Shown here: positions 49,605 to 60,665 of the stretch, one piece after another
How the letters are laid out: every line of letters starts with the position of its first letter
How positions within the stretch are numbered: position 1 is the first letter of the stretch
Assembly (NCBI RefSeq): GCF_021353235.1
Contig: NZ_JAJTWT010000002.1
Location: forward strand, 434,001 to 498,000
Length of the DNA: 64,000 bases
DNA from: Pelomonas caseinilytica
Lineage (GTDB): Bacteria > Pseudomonadota > Gammaproteobacteria > Burkholderiales > Burkholderiaceae_C
Reading direction: 5' to 3'
Position numbers and translations under genes: made by a program
Notes under the pieces: generated by a model
What the model saw: the letters and a program-made list of their open reading frames with translations, nothing else
The model's database searches: none
What the model was told of the DNA's origin: nothing

Positions 49605-50285
49605 CCATCGGTCCATGAGCCGCCCGAGGGCGGCACGCAAGCCATCGGACTCGCGCGCCATCGCCGCGCGCAGGTCAACCGGCGAGAGGCCGGCCTGCTC
49701 CAATTCGCCCGCATGGCCCACCAGCCACTGCTCGAAACGCGAGGGGTCGACCTCGGGATGGAATTGCAGGCCGAGCGCCCTGGCGTGCGGCGCAAAGGCC
49801 TGGTGGTCGCAGGTGGGCGTCCAGGCGAGCGAGGCCAGCCCGGCCGGCAGCTCGAACCGGTCGCCATGCCAGTGCAGCACCGCCTGGTCACCGAGTTCGG
49901 CCAGCACGCACGCCCTGCCCGCCTCTGTCAGCCTGACCGGCGACAAGCCGATCTCCTTGACTCCCATGGGTTTCACTCGCGCGCCCAGCGCCCGGGCCAT
50001 GAGCTGCGCGCCCAGGCACAGGCCCAGCAAGGGCCGCCCGCTGTCGAGCCGGCGGCGGATGAGCGCCAGTTCGTCGGCGAGCCAGGGGAAGCGCGCCTCG
50101 TCCTCCGCGCCGATCGGCCCGCCGAGCACGATGAGCAGGTCCACTCCGTCAAGGTCGACGGCACGGAAGTCGTCGACGCCGGCGTCGTGATAGCGCACCT
50201 CCAGGCCCCGCGCCGACAGCCGCGGCGCGATGAGCCCGAGGTCTTCGAAGGCGAGGTGGCGCAACGCCAGGGCGGTCTTGGTCAT
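49584..50285 (-). CDS. class I glutamine amidotransferase-like protein (233 aa)
   Basis: Resembles GMP-synthase-type amidotransferase domains that stand alone. The nucleophile elbow is LLGLCLGAQLMARALG, the oxyanion region is LIVLGGPIGAEDEARFPWL, and the catalytic His-x-Glu is in GLQFHPEVD. The partner or substrate is unknown. In-frame ATGs at 50285 and 50297 are both possible. Confidence 0.88.
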   Translation of the reverse strand: MTKTALALRHLAFEDLGLIAPRLSARGLEVRYHDAGVDDFRAVDLDGVDLLIVLGGPIGAEDEARFPWLADELALIRRRLDSGRPLLGLCLGAQLMARALGARVKPMGVKEIGLSPVRLTEAGRACVLAELGDQAVLHWHGDRFELPAGLASLAWTPTCDHQAFAPHARALGLQFHPEVDPSRFEQWLVGHAGELEQAGLSPVDLRAAMARESDGLRAALGRLMDRWLDQALL

Positions 50286-50316
50286 GGTCGCCATCATCGC
50301 TGCACCACCCCGGGCT

Positions 50317-50865
50317 TCAAGCTGCCGAGCGCAGCTTCACGCCGGGGAAATCGACCGGCACGGCGAACGCCACGTTCACGTAGTTGGTGAACAGGTTCAG
50401 CGCCACGTGCGCCAGGATCTCGACGACCTGGCCGTCGCTGAAGCCCGCGGCACGCAGCGCCGCCACGTCGGAGTCCGCCACCTGGCCGCGCTGCTCGACC
50501 AGCTTCAGCGCGAAGCGCAGCGCCGCTGCAGTCGCGGGGTCGGCCGACTCGCCGCCCTGCGCCGCACTCATCTCGGCCGGCGTCGCGCCGGCCTTGCGGC
50601 CCAGCGCGGTGTGGGCGGCCAGGCAGTACTCGCAGGCGTTGCGGTCCGCCACGGCCACGGCGATCTGCTCGCCCAGCTTGGGCGGGATGGTGCCGCCGCC
50701 CAACGCGCCGAAGAAGCCCCACATCGCCTGCAACGCGGCCGGCGAATTGGCCACGGCACGGAACATGTTGGGCGTGGCGCCGAAGGCGCCGTTGACGGCG
50801 TCGAGCAAGGCGCGGCTGGCGGCGGGCGTGTCGTTGCCGGAAACGAGAGGGACTCGGGAGGTCAT
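50317..50865 (-). CDS. carboxymuconolactone decarboxylase/AhpD-like protein (182 aa)
   Basis: A helical AhpD-fold protein with the redox motif CEYCLAAHTALGRKAG, in which C-x2-C and a His form the proton-relay site used by AhpD-like peroxidases. The C-terminal stretch VEILAHVALNLFTNYVNVAF is typical. It is divergent from an AraC-family gene and is its likely target. Confidence 0.9.
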   Translation of the reverse strand: MTSRVPLVSGNDTPAASRALLDAVNGAFGATPNMFRAVANSPAALQAMWGFFGALGGGTIPPKLGEQIAVAVADRNACEYCLAAHTALGRKAGATPAEMSAAQGGESADPATAAALRFALKLVEQRGQVADSDVAALRAAGFSDGQVVEILAHVALNLFTNYVNVAFAVPVDFPGVKLRSAA

Positions 50866-50882
50866 GGATCACCTTTCGGTTG

Positions 50883-50904
50883 CAGTGGATGAAGGCCTCC
50901 ACTG
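50883..50904. promoter_or_regulatory. inverted repeat in the AhpD-like/AraC divergent promoter
   Basis: CAGTGGA (50883-50889) and TCCACTG (50898-50904) form a perfect 7-bp inverted repeat separated by 8 bp, placed 18 bp before the AhpD-like ATG. A second, weaker symmetry surrounds GGTACC at 50927-50932. Either could be an operator. Confidence 0.35.
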
Positions 50905-50963
50905 TCGCCGCCGACGCGGGACGATAGGTACCATCCCGTCTCAGAAAAACATCCATTCGTCCC

Positions 50964-51818
50964 GTGCCTGCCGACATCCCTCTCGACCGACTCAGCCCGC
51001 TGTTCGAGCGCTTCCGCGTGCGGGCCAGCCTCTTCCACGCCGGGCCGCTGTGCGGCGTCACCCACTTCGACGCCCACCCCGGCCGCGGCTTCCTGCACGT
51101 CATGCGGCGCGGCGAGATGGAGATCCGCCACGAGGCGGACAGCGGCCTCGTGCAGCGGCTGTCGGTGACCGAGCCCAGCCTGGTCTTCTACCCGCGGCCC
51201 CTGGCCCACGACTTCCACAACGCGCCCGCCGAAGGCTCGGACTTCGTCTGCGCGACCCTGGACTTCGACGCCGGCGAGGCCCATCCCCTCGTGCTGGCCC
51301 TGCCCCCGCTGGTTGTGCTGCCGCTGGCCCGCGTCGACGGCATCGCGGCGACGCTGCAGTTGCTGTTCGCAGAAGCGGAGCGGGTGCGCTGCGGTCAGCG
51401 TCTGCTCGCAGATCGTCTCTTCGAGGTGCTGCTGCTGCAACTGCTGCGATGGATGCTCGACCAGCGCGACGCGGCACTGCCCCTCGGGCTGCTGCGTGGC
51501 CTGGCCGACCCGCGGCTCGCCCGCTCGCTCACCGCCATGCACTCGCTTCCGGGCGCCCCCTGGAGCCTGGCGCAGATGGCGGCGGAGGCCGGCATGTCCC
51601 GCAGCCGCTTCGCCCTCGCCTTCAAGGAGGCGGTCGGCCAGACGCCGGCCGACTACCTCTCGCAATGGCGGCTGGCCATCGCACGGGGCGAGCTTCGCGC
51701 GGGCAAGCCGCTCAAGGTCCTGGCCGCCGAGCTCGGCTATGCCAACCCGTCGGCCCTGAGCCGGCGCTTCACGCAGCAGACGGGCCAGTCCCCGCGGGCG
51801 TGGCTGCAACGAGGTTGA
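50964..51818 (+). CDS. AraC-family transcriptional regulator with cupin N-terminus (284 aa)
   Basis: Residues 20-160 form a cupin-like sensing domain (HFDAHPGRGFLHVMRRGEMEI). The C-terminal double HTH has WSLAQMAAEAGMSRSRFALAFKEAVGQTPADYLSQWR and LKVLAAELGYANPSALSRRFTQQTGQSPRAW. This organisation resembles cupin-type AraC regulators next to small redox genes. It starts with GTG at 50964, 98 bp from the divergent AhpD-like gene. Confidence 0.92.
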   Translation: MPADIPLDRLSPLFERFRVRASLFHAGPLCGVTHFDAHPGRGFLHVMRRGEMEIRHEADSGLVQRLSVTEPSLVFYPRPLAHDFHNAPAEGSDFVCATLDFDAGEAHPLVLALPPLVVLPLARVDGIAATLQLLFAEAERVRCGQRLLADRLFEVLLLQLLRWMLDQRDAALPLGLLRGLADPRLARSLTAMHSLPGAPWSLAQMAAEAGMSRSRFALAFKEAVGQTPADYLSQWRLAIARGELRAGKPLKVLAAELGYANPSALSRRFTQQTGQSPRAWLQRG

Positions 51819-51831
51819 CGGCGCATCAAAG

Positions 51832-51956
<125 letters not shown>

Positions 51957-52013
51957 TGATTCGGTGCGAGCGAAGCCCGGCATTGTAGCCGGAAATTCTG
52001 GCCCGCCAACCGG

Positions 52014-54359
<2,346 letters not shown>

Positions 54360-54360
<1 letters not shown>

Positions 54361-54803
54361 CACAGCACCCCGATGACCTGGACTTCGAAGCTCACCGGCT
54401 GGCCGGCCAGCGGGTGGTTGAAGTCGAACAGCAGCGACTCCTCGCCGAGCTCGCGCACCACGCCGGCATAGCCGCCCTGCCCGTCCGGGCCGGGGAACTG
54501 CACCACGTCGCCGACGTGGTAGACCTCGTCCGGGTCGCCGAGCTGGCGCAGCAGCGTGAGCTTCACGCGCTGCAGCAGCTCGGGATTGCGATCGCCGAAG
54601 GCCTCTCCGGGGGCCAGCTCGAAGCGCTCGTGAGCGCCTTCGGGCAGGCCGACGAGCCGCGCCTCGATGGCGGGCGACAGCTGGCCGGCGCCCAGGGACA
54701 GGGTGGCCGGCAAGGCGCCGAAGGTGTTGACGATGTCGGCACCGTCCGGGCCCGTGAGCCGGTAATGCAAGGTCAGGAAGGACCCGGCCTGGATGGGGTT
54801 CAT
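54360..54803 (-). CDS. fkpB: FKBP-type peptidyl-prolyl isomerase, SlpA/FkpB type (147 aa)
   Basis: SlyD-like architecture without the metal-binding tail: an FKBP part ([20 protein letters not shown]) interrupted by an IF domain, and the closing [22 protein letters not shown] longer open frame exists upstream but the ATG at 54803 ([10 protein letters not shown]) fits the family. It is divergent from radC with 43 bp between starts and translationally coupled to ispH. Confidence 0.95.
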
Positions 54804-54846
54804 GCGAGGGGACGACAAACGCTTGGCTAGACTGGGGGCGGATTTT

Positions 54847-55521
54847 ATGTCGCTGACCCACCTGCCCCCGGACGCTCGCCCGCGCGAGAAGCTGCTTGCC
54901 CGCGGCCCGCAGGCGCTGGCCGACGCCGAACTGCTCGCCCTGCTGCTGCGCACCGGCATGCAGGGCCTGCCCGTCCTGCAGCTGGCGCAGAGCCTGCTCG
55001 ACCGCTTCGGCGGCTGGGCCGGCCTGCTGGCGGCGGGCGTGCAGGACCTCGCCAAGATCAAGGGCCTGGGCCCGGCCAAGCGGGCCGAGATCGCGGCCGT
55101 GCTGGAGATCGCGCGCCGCTCGCTCGCCCAGCGCCTGGCCGAGAAGCCGGCCATGAACCACGTCGACACCGTCAAGGCCTATCTGCGCCTGCACCTGGGC
55201 AGCCTCGGCCAGGAGGTCTTCGCCGTGCTCTTCCTGGACTCGCAGTTGCGGCTGATCGCGATGGAGACGCTCTTCCACGGCTCGCTCACGCAGACGACCG
55301 TGCATCCGCGGGAGATCGTCAAGCGGGCCCTGGCCCTCGGTGCGGGCTCGGTCATCCTGGCGCACAACCATCCGAGCGGCCACGCCGAACCCTCGCGCGC
55401 CGACGAATCGCTGACCCGCCACCTCGGGCAGGCGCTGGCGCTGGTGGACGTGAAGGTCGTGGACCACTTCGTCGTCGGCGCCGGCGAGGTGGTCTCGTTC
55501 GCCGAGCGGGGACTGCTGTGA
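54847..55521 (+). CDS. radC: RadC-family JAB1/MPN-domain protein (224 aa)
   Basis: An N-terminal helix-hairpin-helix region ([29 protein letters not shown]) is followed by the JAMM metal motif ([17 protein letters not shown]). Despite the name, a DNA-repair role is not established. The ATG at 54847 gives canonical length. A TAGACT box (54828-54833) lies 13 bp before it. The last bases overlap the next start (GTGA). Confidence 0.94.
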   Translation: MSLTHLPPDARPREKLLARGPQALADAELLALLLRTGMQGLPVLQLAQSLLDRFGGWAGLLAAGVQDLAKIKGLGPAKRAEIAAVLEIARRSLAQRLAEKPAMNHVDTVKAYLRLHLGSLGQEVFAVLFLDSQLRLIAMETLFHGSLTQTTVHPREIVKRALALGAGSVILAHNHPSGHAEPSRADESLTRHLGQALALVDVKVVDHFVVGAGEVVSFAERGLL

Positions 55522-56162
55522 CCAAGGTGGTGCGCAGCCTGTCCGACCTCAAGCCGCTGGCGCGCGAGCTGGCCTCGGCGCGCCTGGCCGCGGAGATCGA
55601 GCGCGAGCGCCTGGCCGCGGCCATGCGGCTGGCCGAGCAGGAGAGGCGGGTCTTCGAGCTGACGGTCGGCCCGGTGACGCCGCTGCGCCGCGTCGACCGC
55701 GTCATCCACGACCGCGAGCAACCCACGCCCGAGCCGCGCCAGCGCGAGGCCGACGAGCGCGCCGTGCTGTTGCAGGCCTTGTCCGACGAGATCGACATCG
55801 ACAGCCTGCTCGACACCGACGAGACCCTCTCCTTCCGCCGCGAGGGCATCGGCCTGGAGGTCGTGCGCAAGCTGCGCCGCGGCCACTGGGCGCTGCAGGG
55901 CCAGCTCGACCTGCACGGCCTGCGGCGCGACGCCGCGCGCGAGGCCCTGGGCCAGTTCATCCACGACAGCGCCCGCCGCGGCCTGCGCTGCGTGCGCGTC
56001 GTGCATGGCAAGGGGCATGGCTCGCCGGGCCGCGAACCGGTCCTCAAGGGCCGCGTGAGGCGCTGGCTGGTGCAGAAGCACGAGGTGCTGGCCTTCGTAC
56101 AGGCCCGGGCCAGCGAAGGCGGCGCCGGCGCCCTCATCGTGTTGCTCAACGGCACGGCCTGA
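55518..56162 (+). CDS. Smr-domain protein (214 aa)
   Basis: Residues 1-120 form a charged helical N-terminus (coiled coil about 15-45). The C-terminal Smr (MutS2-like) domain starts [16 protein letters not shown] and continues [21 protein letters not shown] and [10 protein letters not shown]. Smr domains are nicking or RNA-cleaving nucleases; the LDLHG and H-G-K-G motifs are intact. A GTG start overlaps the radC stop, so the two are coupled. Confidence 0.93.
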   Translation: MTKVVRSLSDLKPLARELASARLAAEIERERLAAAMRLAEQERRVFELTVGPVTPLRRVDRVIHDREQPTPEPRQREADERAVLLQALSDEIDIDSLLDTDETLSFRREGIGLEVVRKLRRGHWALQGQLDLHGLRRDAAREALGQFIHDSARRGLRCVRVVHGKGHGSPGREPVLKGRVRRWLVQKHEVLAFVQARASEGGAGALIVLLNGTA

Positions 56163-56228
56163 CACCGCCCTGACGGACCTAGCCTGGAGGGTCAGCCGTG
56201 GCGCCCGGCCGACGCGGACGGACCTCCA

Positions 56229-56258
56229 TTGACCGGTGGCGTTAGGCCGCAGTAGCCT
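56229..56258 (+). promoter_or_regulatory. possible promoter of the TonB-like gene
   Basis: TTGACC (56229-56234) and TAGCCT (56253-56258) with an 18-bp spacer, about 60 bp before the ATG. Confidence 0.35.
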
Positions 56259-56319
56259 GGGCCAAAGCCGCCCACGGCGCGCGACGACGGTTTCCCCCAG
56301 CCCACCTCGAGGAGAGCCC

Positions 56320-56958
56320 ATGGACCTGTCCCGCCCTTCCCCTGCGCCCACCCGCTACGCGGGCATCGGCCTGGTCGTCGCCCTGCATCTCGCGGGCATC
56401 TATGCGCTCAGCGCCGGCCTGATCAAGCCGCCGGGCAAGCCGCACGAGGCGACCATCCTGCTGCCGCCGATTCCCGAGGTGCCGAAGGAGCCGCCACGCC
56501 TGCCGGAACCGTTCAAGGCCGACAAACCCGTGCTGAACGTGCCCCAACCCATCCAGGTGCCGGTGCCGCCCATCCTCATCGAGCCGACGGCGGCCAACAG
56601 CGTCACCACCACGCCGCTGACCGCCGACACGCCGCCCCCGTCGACCGGGCCGACCCGCGCCGCCCAGGTGCAGCCCCAGGCCGCCGAAGGGCCGCGCATC
56701 GCCGCGCCGGGCGCCGTCTGCTCGGTGATGCCGCGGCCCGAGGTGCCTTCGGTCAACTGGAGCGGCGAGGCCGTGCTGCAGGTGCTGGCTACCGTGCGCG
56801 GCGGGCGCGTCGTGGCCAGCGAATTCCGCGTGGCCCAGGGCGCGCTTGACGCGAGGTCGCGACGCGCCCTGCAGCGCTCGGTGGAGTCGGCCCTGGCCGG
56901 CTACCAATGCCAGGGCGACGCCATGTTCCAGCAGGACTTCGCCTTCCGGCTGGAGTGA
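56320..56958 (+). CDS. TonB-like periplasmic protein (212 aa)
   Basis: A cytoplasmic start and one membrane helix (about 14-32, IGLVVALHLAGIYALSAGL) are followed by a Pro-rich spacer (about 40-125, PPIPEVPKEPPRLPEP). The C-terminal domain (130-212) has EVPSVNWSGEAVLQVLATV and ARSRRALQRSVESAL. This is the TonB plan, but no ExbB/ExbD genes are adjacent and two cysteines (GAVCSVMP, GYQCQGD) could pair. The start has GAGGAG at good spacing. Confidence 0.75.
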   Translation: MDLSRPSPAPTRYAGIGLVVALHLAGIYALSAGLIKPPGKPHEATILLPPIPEVPKEPPRLPEPFKADKPVLNVPQPIQVPVPPILIEPTAANSVTTTPLTADTPPPSTGPTRAAQVQPQAAEGPRIAAPGAVCSVMPRPEVPSVNWSGEAVLQVLATVRGGRVVASEFRVAQGALDARSRRALQRSVESALAGYQCQGDAMFQQDFAFRLE

Positions 56959-56959
56959 G

Positions 56960-57211
56960 TCAGGCGCCTGCGCGGCCCAGGTCGACGGGCATGCGCAGGG
57001 CACCGCGGGCGGCGTCGCCCAGCTCGCGGATGTCGATGGGCTTGGCGACGTAGCGCTGGAAGCCCGCGGCCAGGCCGGCCTGCCGGTCGGACAGCATGGC
57101 GAAGGCGGTCAGCGCCACCGCCGGTAGCTTGGCGTTGCGCGGCTGGCGGCGGAGGGTGCGAACCAGCGACAGGCCATCCATCTCCGGCAGGCCGACGTCC
57201 GACGTGCGACG
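56960..57211 (-). pseudogene. remnant of a receiver domain (C-terminal half)
   Basis: In the same frame as the upstream receiver gene, and immediately after its TAG stop, lies the second half of another receiver. It runs from the phospho-Asp strand (SDVGLPEMDGLSLV) through PAVALTAFAML to the conserved Lys (RYVAKPIDIREL) and the stop at 56960. The N-terminal half with the acidic pocket is missing. It could start at the ATG at 57181 but would not form a complete fold; it looks like a deletion scar of a longer signalling gene. Confidence 0.7.
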
Positions 57212-57598
57212 CTAGCGCGCCCGGGTCAGCAGGGCCGTGAGCTGCTCGGGGTCGAGCGGCTTGAGCAGGAAGGCCGAGGCACCCAGCAGATGGGCCTGCT
57301 CCTTGAGCGCATCCTCCATCAGCCCGCTGAGCACGACGACTTCGATGCCCGCGCTCAGCTGGTCGGCCTTCAGTTCGGCCAGCAGCTCCATGCCGCTGCC
57401 GTCGGGCAGGTGAAGGTCCAGGAAGATCATGCGCGGTCGCTGCCGGGCGATCTGTTCGCGCGCCTGCGCCACGCCATGCGCCGTCGCGGTGCTGAAGCCC
57501 TCCGTGCCGATCAACAGGGCGAGCACCTCGGCGGCGTCGGGGTTGTCGTCGACGACCAGGACATCGGGCGGGTCGGCAGCAGGGCTCATCGACGCCAT
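57212..57598 (-). CDS. single-domain response regulator (128 aa)
   Basis: A complete CheY-like receiver with acidic pair (VLVVDDNPDAAEVL), phospho-Asp (MIFLDLHLPDGSGMEL), Thr/Ser switch (VVVLSGL) and Lys (AFLLKPLDPEQL), but no output domain. It ends in TAG directly before the remnant above. It lies 63 bp downstream of the globin gene and may belong to the same transcript. A start at 57589 is also possible. Confidence 0.88.
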   Translation of the reverse strand: MASMSPAADPPDVLVVDDNPDAAEVLALLIGTEGFSTATAHGVAQAREQIARQRPRMIFLDLHLPDGSGMELLAELKADQLSAGIEVVVLSGLMEDALKEQAHLLGASAFLLKPLDPEQLTALLTRAR

Positions 57599-57661
57599 GC
57601 TACGTGAGCAGATTCCGCTCGCAAACGACGTTACATCTTGCCGCCACGGCGGCCGGGGCTG

Positions 57662-58054
57662 CTAGCCGCCGACGTTGCGCATCCAGTCGGCCGTGCCCGC
57701 GAAGGACTCGGCCAGGCGCGCCTGCAGCGCCGGGTCCACCCCCGTCTCCTGCATCGCCTGCGCCATGCAGGCCAGCCACTCGTCGCGCTCGACGATGCCG
57801 ATGCGAAAGGGCAAATGGCGCGCCCGCAGCCGCGGGTGACCGAAGCGGCTGACGTAGTGGTCGGGGCCGCCCAGCCAGCCGCACAGGAACCAGAAGAGCT
57901 TGTCGCGGGCCGACTCGAGCGAGGCGCCATGGGCGGCGCGAAGCCGCGCATAGGCGGGCTCCAGGTCCATCAGGTCGTAGAAGCGGTCGACGAGCTCGCG
58001 CACGCGCACCTCGCCACCCAGCCAGTCGAAGGCCGTCGCGGGGGTGTCAGCCAA
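57662..58054 (-). CDS. group II truncated haemoglobin (130 aa)
   Basis: A 2-on-2 globin: VRELVDRFYDLMDLEPAYARLRAAH, FFLCGWLGGP-type helix E region, GHPRLRARHLPFRIG with the proximal His, and a late Trp (ADWMRNVGG). Family members bind O2 or NO and detoxify or sense them. The start overlaps the MinD-like gene by 8 bp, implying coupled translation. Confidence 0.93.
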   Translation of the reverse strand: MADTPATAFDWLGGEVRVRELVDRFYDLMDLEPAYARLRAAHGASLESARDKLFWFLCGWLGGPDHYVSRFGHPRLRARHLPFRIGIVERDEWLACMAQAMQETGVDPALQARLAESFAGTADWMRNVGG

Positions 58055-58868
58055 GGAGCTTGGCGGCCAGCGCCTTGATGGCCTGGGCCGCGTCGCAGCC
58101 TGGGTAGTGCTCGAGCACGAGTTGGCGCTTGAGCACGGCCTGGCGCACGGCCGGGTCGGCCTTGACCTCGCCCATCAACTCCAGTCGGAAGGGCTGGCCG
58201 GGCTGTTGGCCGACGAAGCGCTGCAGCACCTGCTGCAACTGGCCGCAGATCAGCTTGCCTTCGCCGACGCGGTTGGCCTGGTTGACGAGCAGGCCCACCT
58301 GGCGGCGCTCCTGCTGTGTGGCGAGCACCTTGATGGTAGCGTAGGCGTCGGTCAGCGAGGTGGGCTCGGGCGTGGCGACGACGAGGACGTCCGTGGCCAG
58401 CGAGATGGCGTATAGCACCACGTCGGAGATGCCGGCGCCGGTGTCGAGCAGCACCCAGTCGAAGCGCGGCTTGACGAGGTCGATGATGTGCAGCAGCTTG
58501 TCGCGCACCTCGGGCGTCAGGCGGGAGTACTCGACCATGCCCGAGCCAGCCAGCAGCACGGAGAAGCCGCCGGGGGCCGGCAGGATGGCCTGCTCCAGCG
58601 TGGCCTTTTCGGTGAAGACGTCGTGCAGCGTCAGCTTGGGGTGCAGGTTGAGCACCACGTCGAGGTTGGCGAGGCCGAGGTCGGCATCCAGCACCAGCAC
58701 CTTCAGGCCGCGCGCAGCCAGGGCCGCGGCGAGGTTGGCGGTGACGAAGGTCTTGCCGACGCCGCCCTTGCCGCTCGTGATGGCCAGGGTGCGGGCACCA
58801 GTGCGCGGCTGGCGCGGCGGCTGGCCGGGCGACGAGGCGGGAGCAGCAGGATCGGGGGTCATGCTCAT
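58047..58868 (-). CDS. MinD/ParA-family ATPase, FlhG-like (273 aa)
   Basis: Deviant Walker A AITSGKGGVGKTFVTANLA, switch I DADLGLANLDVVLN and WVLLDTGAGISD, with VLVVATPEPTSLTDAYATIK. The DADLGLANLD and TPEPTSLTDAYA stretches favour FlhG/YlxH, which limits flagellar number, over cell-division MinD; no C-terminal membrane helix of MinD is seen. The ATG overlaps the cyclase stop (ATGA). Chemotaxis genes lie just beyond. Confidence 0.87.
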   Translation of the reverse strand: MSMTPDPAAPASSPGQPPRQPRTGARTLAITSGKGGVGKTFVTANLAAALAARGLKVLVLDADLGLANLDVVLNLHPKLTLHDVFTEKATLEQAILPAPGGFSVLLAGSGMVEYSRLTPEVRDKLLHIIDLVKPRFDWVLLDTGAGISDVVLYAISLATDVLVVATPEPTSLTDAYATIKVLATQQERRQVGLLVNQANRVGEGKLICGQLQQVLQRFVGQQPGQPFRLELMGEVKADPAVRQAVLKRQLVLEHYPGCDAAQAIKALAAKLLG

Positions 58869-59602
58869 GGCGTGTCCTGTTGCATTTCGGGATTCAAGGG
58901 AGCGAACAGCAGGCCCTTCTCTTCGGCGCTGACCAGCGAATCGATCTGCGGCTCGAGGCAGGCGCGGTTGCGGCCCTCGGCCTTGGCGCGGTAGAGCTGG
59001 CGGTCGGCGCGCTCCGTCCACAGCAGCGGTGATGAACGCACCCAGGGCGGCGCGAAGGCCCCTCCCAGGCTGACGGTGACCTTGAGCACCTGGCCGCCGC
59101 CGAGATCGATGCTGAGTTCGGACACCCGCTCGCGCACCCGCTCCGCCACGGCCAGGCCGACGTGGGTGGCGCAGCTGGGCAGGATGATGGCGAACTCCTC
59201 GCCGCCGATGCGGGCGACGAAGTCCATGGGCCTCACGGTCTGGGCGATGGTGGCGGCCACGCCGCGGATGACGTGGTCGCCCACGCCGTGGCCGTAGGTG
59301 TCGTTGACGGCCTTGAAGTGATCGATGTCGAGCATCAGCAGCAGGGCCGCCTCGCCCGCCCGCGCGACGCGGTCGACCTCGCGGGCCAGGGCCATCTCGA
59401 AGCTGCGGCGGTTGGCCAGGCCGGTCAGCGCATCCTTGCTGGAGAGGTCGCAGAGCGCGGCGATCACGGCCTGCAGCCACGCGGCGCTGCGCGGTGCCTC
59501 GTCCGGAAGCAGGGCACCGGCCTGCTGCAGCAATTGCAGGGCCTGGTTCAGATCGAGCGCGGCGGCGTCGATCAGCACAGGGTCGGACAGGCTGTGTTCC
59601 AA
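58865..59602 (-). CDS. diguanylate cyclase (GGDEF protein, 245 aa)
   Basis: A short helical N-terminus (1-55) precedes a GGDEF domain (SSKDALTGLANRRSFE, LLLMLDIDHFKAVNDTYGHGVGD). The active site is GGEEF, and an intact inhibitory RxxD (RPMD) lies five residues upstream, so feedback-controlled c-di-GMP synthesis is expected. The only start in frame is TTG (59602) without a clear ribosome site. The stop overlaps the FlhG-like start. It is divergent from cheR. Confidence 0.93.
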   Translation of the reverse strand: MEHSLSDPVLIDAAALDLNQALQLLQQAGALLPDEAPRSAAWLQAVIAALCDLSSKDALTGLANRRSFEMALAREVDRVARAGEAALLLMLDIDHFKAVNDTYGHGVGDHVIRGVAATIAQTVRPMDFVARIGGEEFAIILPSCATHVGLAVAERVRERVSELSIDLGGGQVLKVTVSLGGAFAPPWVRSSPLLWTERADRQLYRAKAEGRNRACLEPQIDSLVSAEEKGLLFAPLNPEMQQDTP

Positions 59603-59811
59603 AGGGGCGGTCTGACTGAGCGGGTGACGGATTGTGGTTTGCGGGCAGTCTAGCAGCGGCCCTGTCTCGCACAGGTCGTGAAACAGGCACGTTCCTGCGG
59701 GCTGTTTGCACTATCCTGGCCCGGGCCGGAGGCCGTACAAGGGCCCGGCGATGCAGAATCGGCGCGCCACGCCAGAACTGCTGCGAGCACCCACAAATTC
59801 GATCTCACGAC

Positions 59812-60663
59812 ATGCCCGCACCCGAACTCGCCCACGGCACGGATTCGCTCGATCACGAGTTCAGCTTCAGCAAGGCGGACTTCGATCGCGTGCGCGAGCT
59901 GATCTACAAGCACGCCGGCATCAGCCTGCACGACGGCAAGCATGCGATGGTCTACAGCCGGCTGTCGCGCCGCCTGCGCGAGACCGGCCACAAGAGCTTT
60001 GCGAACTACCTGCAGTGGCTGGAAGCCTCCACCGGCGCTTCCGGCGCGGCGGAGTGGCAGGAATTCGTCAACTGCCTGACGACCAACCTGACCTCCTTCT
60101 TCCGCGAGGATCACCACTTCCAGGCGCTGAAGGAAGACCTCAAGCCCTTCGTCGGCAAGCCCGTGCGCATCTGGTGCTGCGCGGCCTCGACCGGCGAGGA
60201 GCCCTACTCCATCCTCATGACCTGCAGCGAGGCCCTGGGGCCAGGCGCGTCGGTGCAGCTCGTGGCCAGCGACATCGACACCAACGTGCTGGCCACGGCC
60301 AAGCGCGGGGTCTACAACGCCGACGCCCGCGGGCTGGACGCCACGCGGCTGAAGAACTTCTTCATGCGCGGCACGGGCGCCAACGCGGGCAAGATCCGCG
60401 TCAAGCCGGAGCTCCAGCGCTGGGTCGACTTCCGGCCGCTGAACCTGATGGATACCCAGTGGCAGCTCGGCGACCCTTTCCACATGGTGTTCTGCCGCAA
60501 CGTGATGATCTATTTCGATGCACCCACCCAGCGCAAGGTGCTGGAGCGCATCCATCGCGTCATGCGGCCGGGCGGCCTGCTCTTCGTCGGCCACTCCGAG
60601 AACTTCACCGAATCGCGCGACCTGTTCAAGCTCCGCGGCAAAACCATCTACGAACGGGTCTGA
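59812..60663 (+). CDS. cheR: chemotaxis protein methyltransferase CheR (283 aa)
   Basis: Methylates glutamates of chemoreceptors with SAM. The N-terminal helical domain (about 18-90) includes [13 protein letters not shown]. The catalytic domain has the SAM site [29 protein letters not shown] and [11 protein letters not shown]. The ATG at 59812 is chosen by homology to the N-terminal domain. Two bases separate its stop from the cheD ATG. Confidence 0.96.
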   Translation: MPAPELAHGTDSLDHEFSFSKADFDRVRELIYKHAGISLHDGKHAMVYSRLSRRLRETGHKSFANYLQWLEASTGASGAAEWQEFVNCLTTNLTSFFREDHHFQALKEDLKPFVGKPVRIWCCAASTGEEPYSILMTCSEALGPGASVQLVASDIDTNVLATAKRGVYNADARGLDATRLKNFFMRGTGANAGKIRVKPELQRWVDFRPLNLMDTQWQLGDPFHMVFCRNVMIYFDAPTQRKVLERIHRVMRPGGLLFVGHSENFTESRDLFKLRGKTIYERV

Positions 60664-60665
60664 TC

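Noticed and set aside
54361-55467. A fusion of ispH with a long upstream extension across fkpB and radC
   Set aside because: The upstream part is opposite or out of frame with fkpB and radC; ispH at 54360 begins with its normal [17 protein letters not shown].
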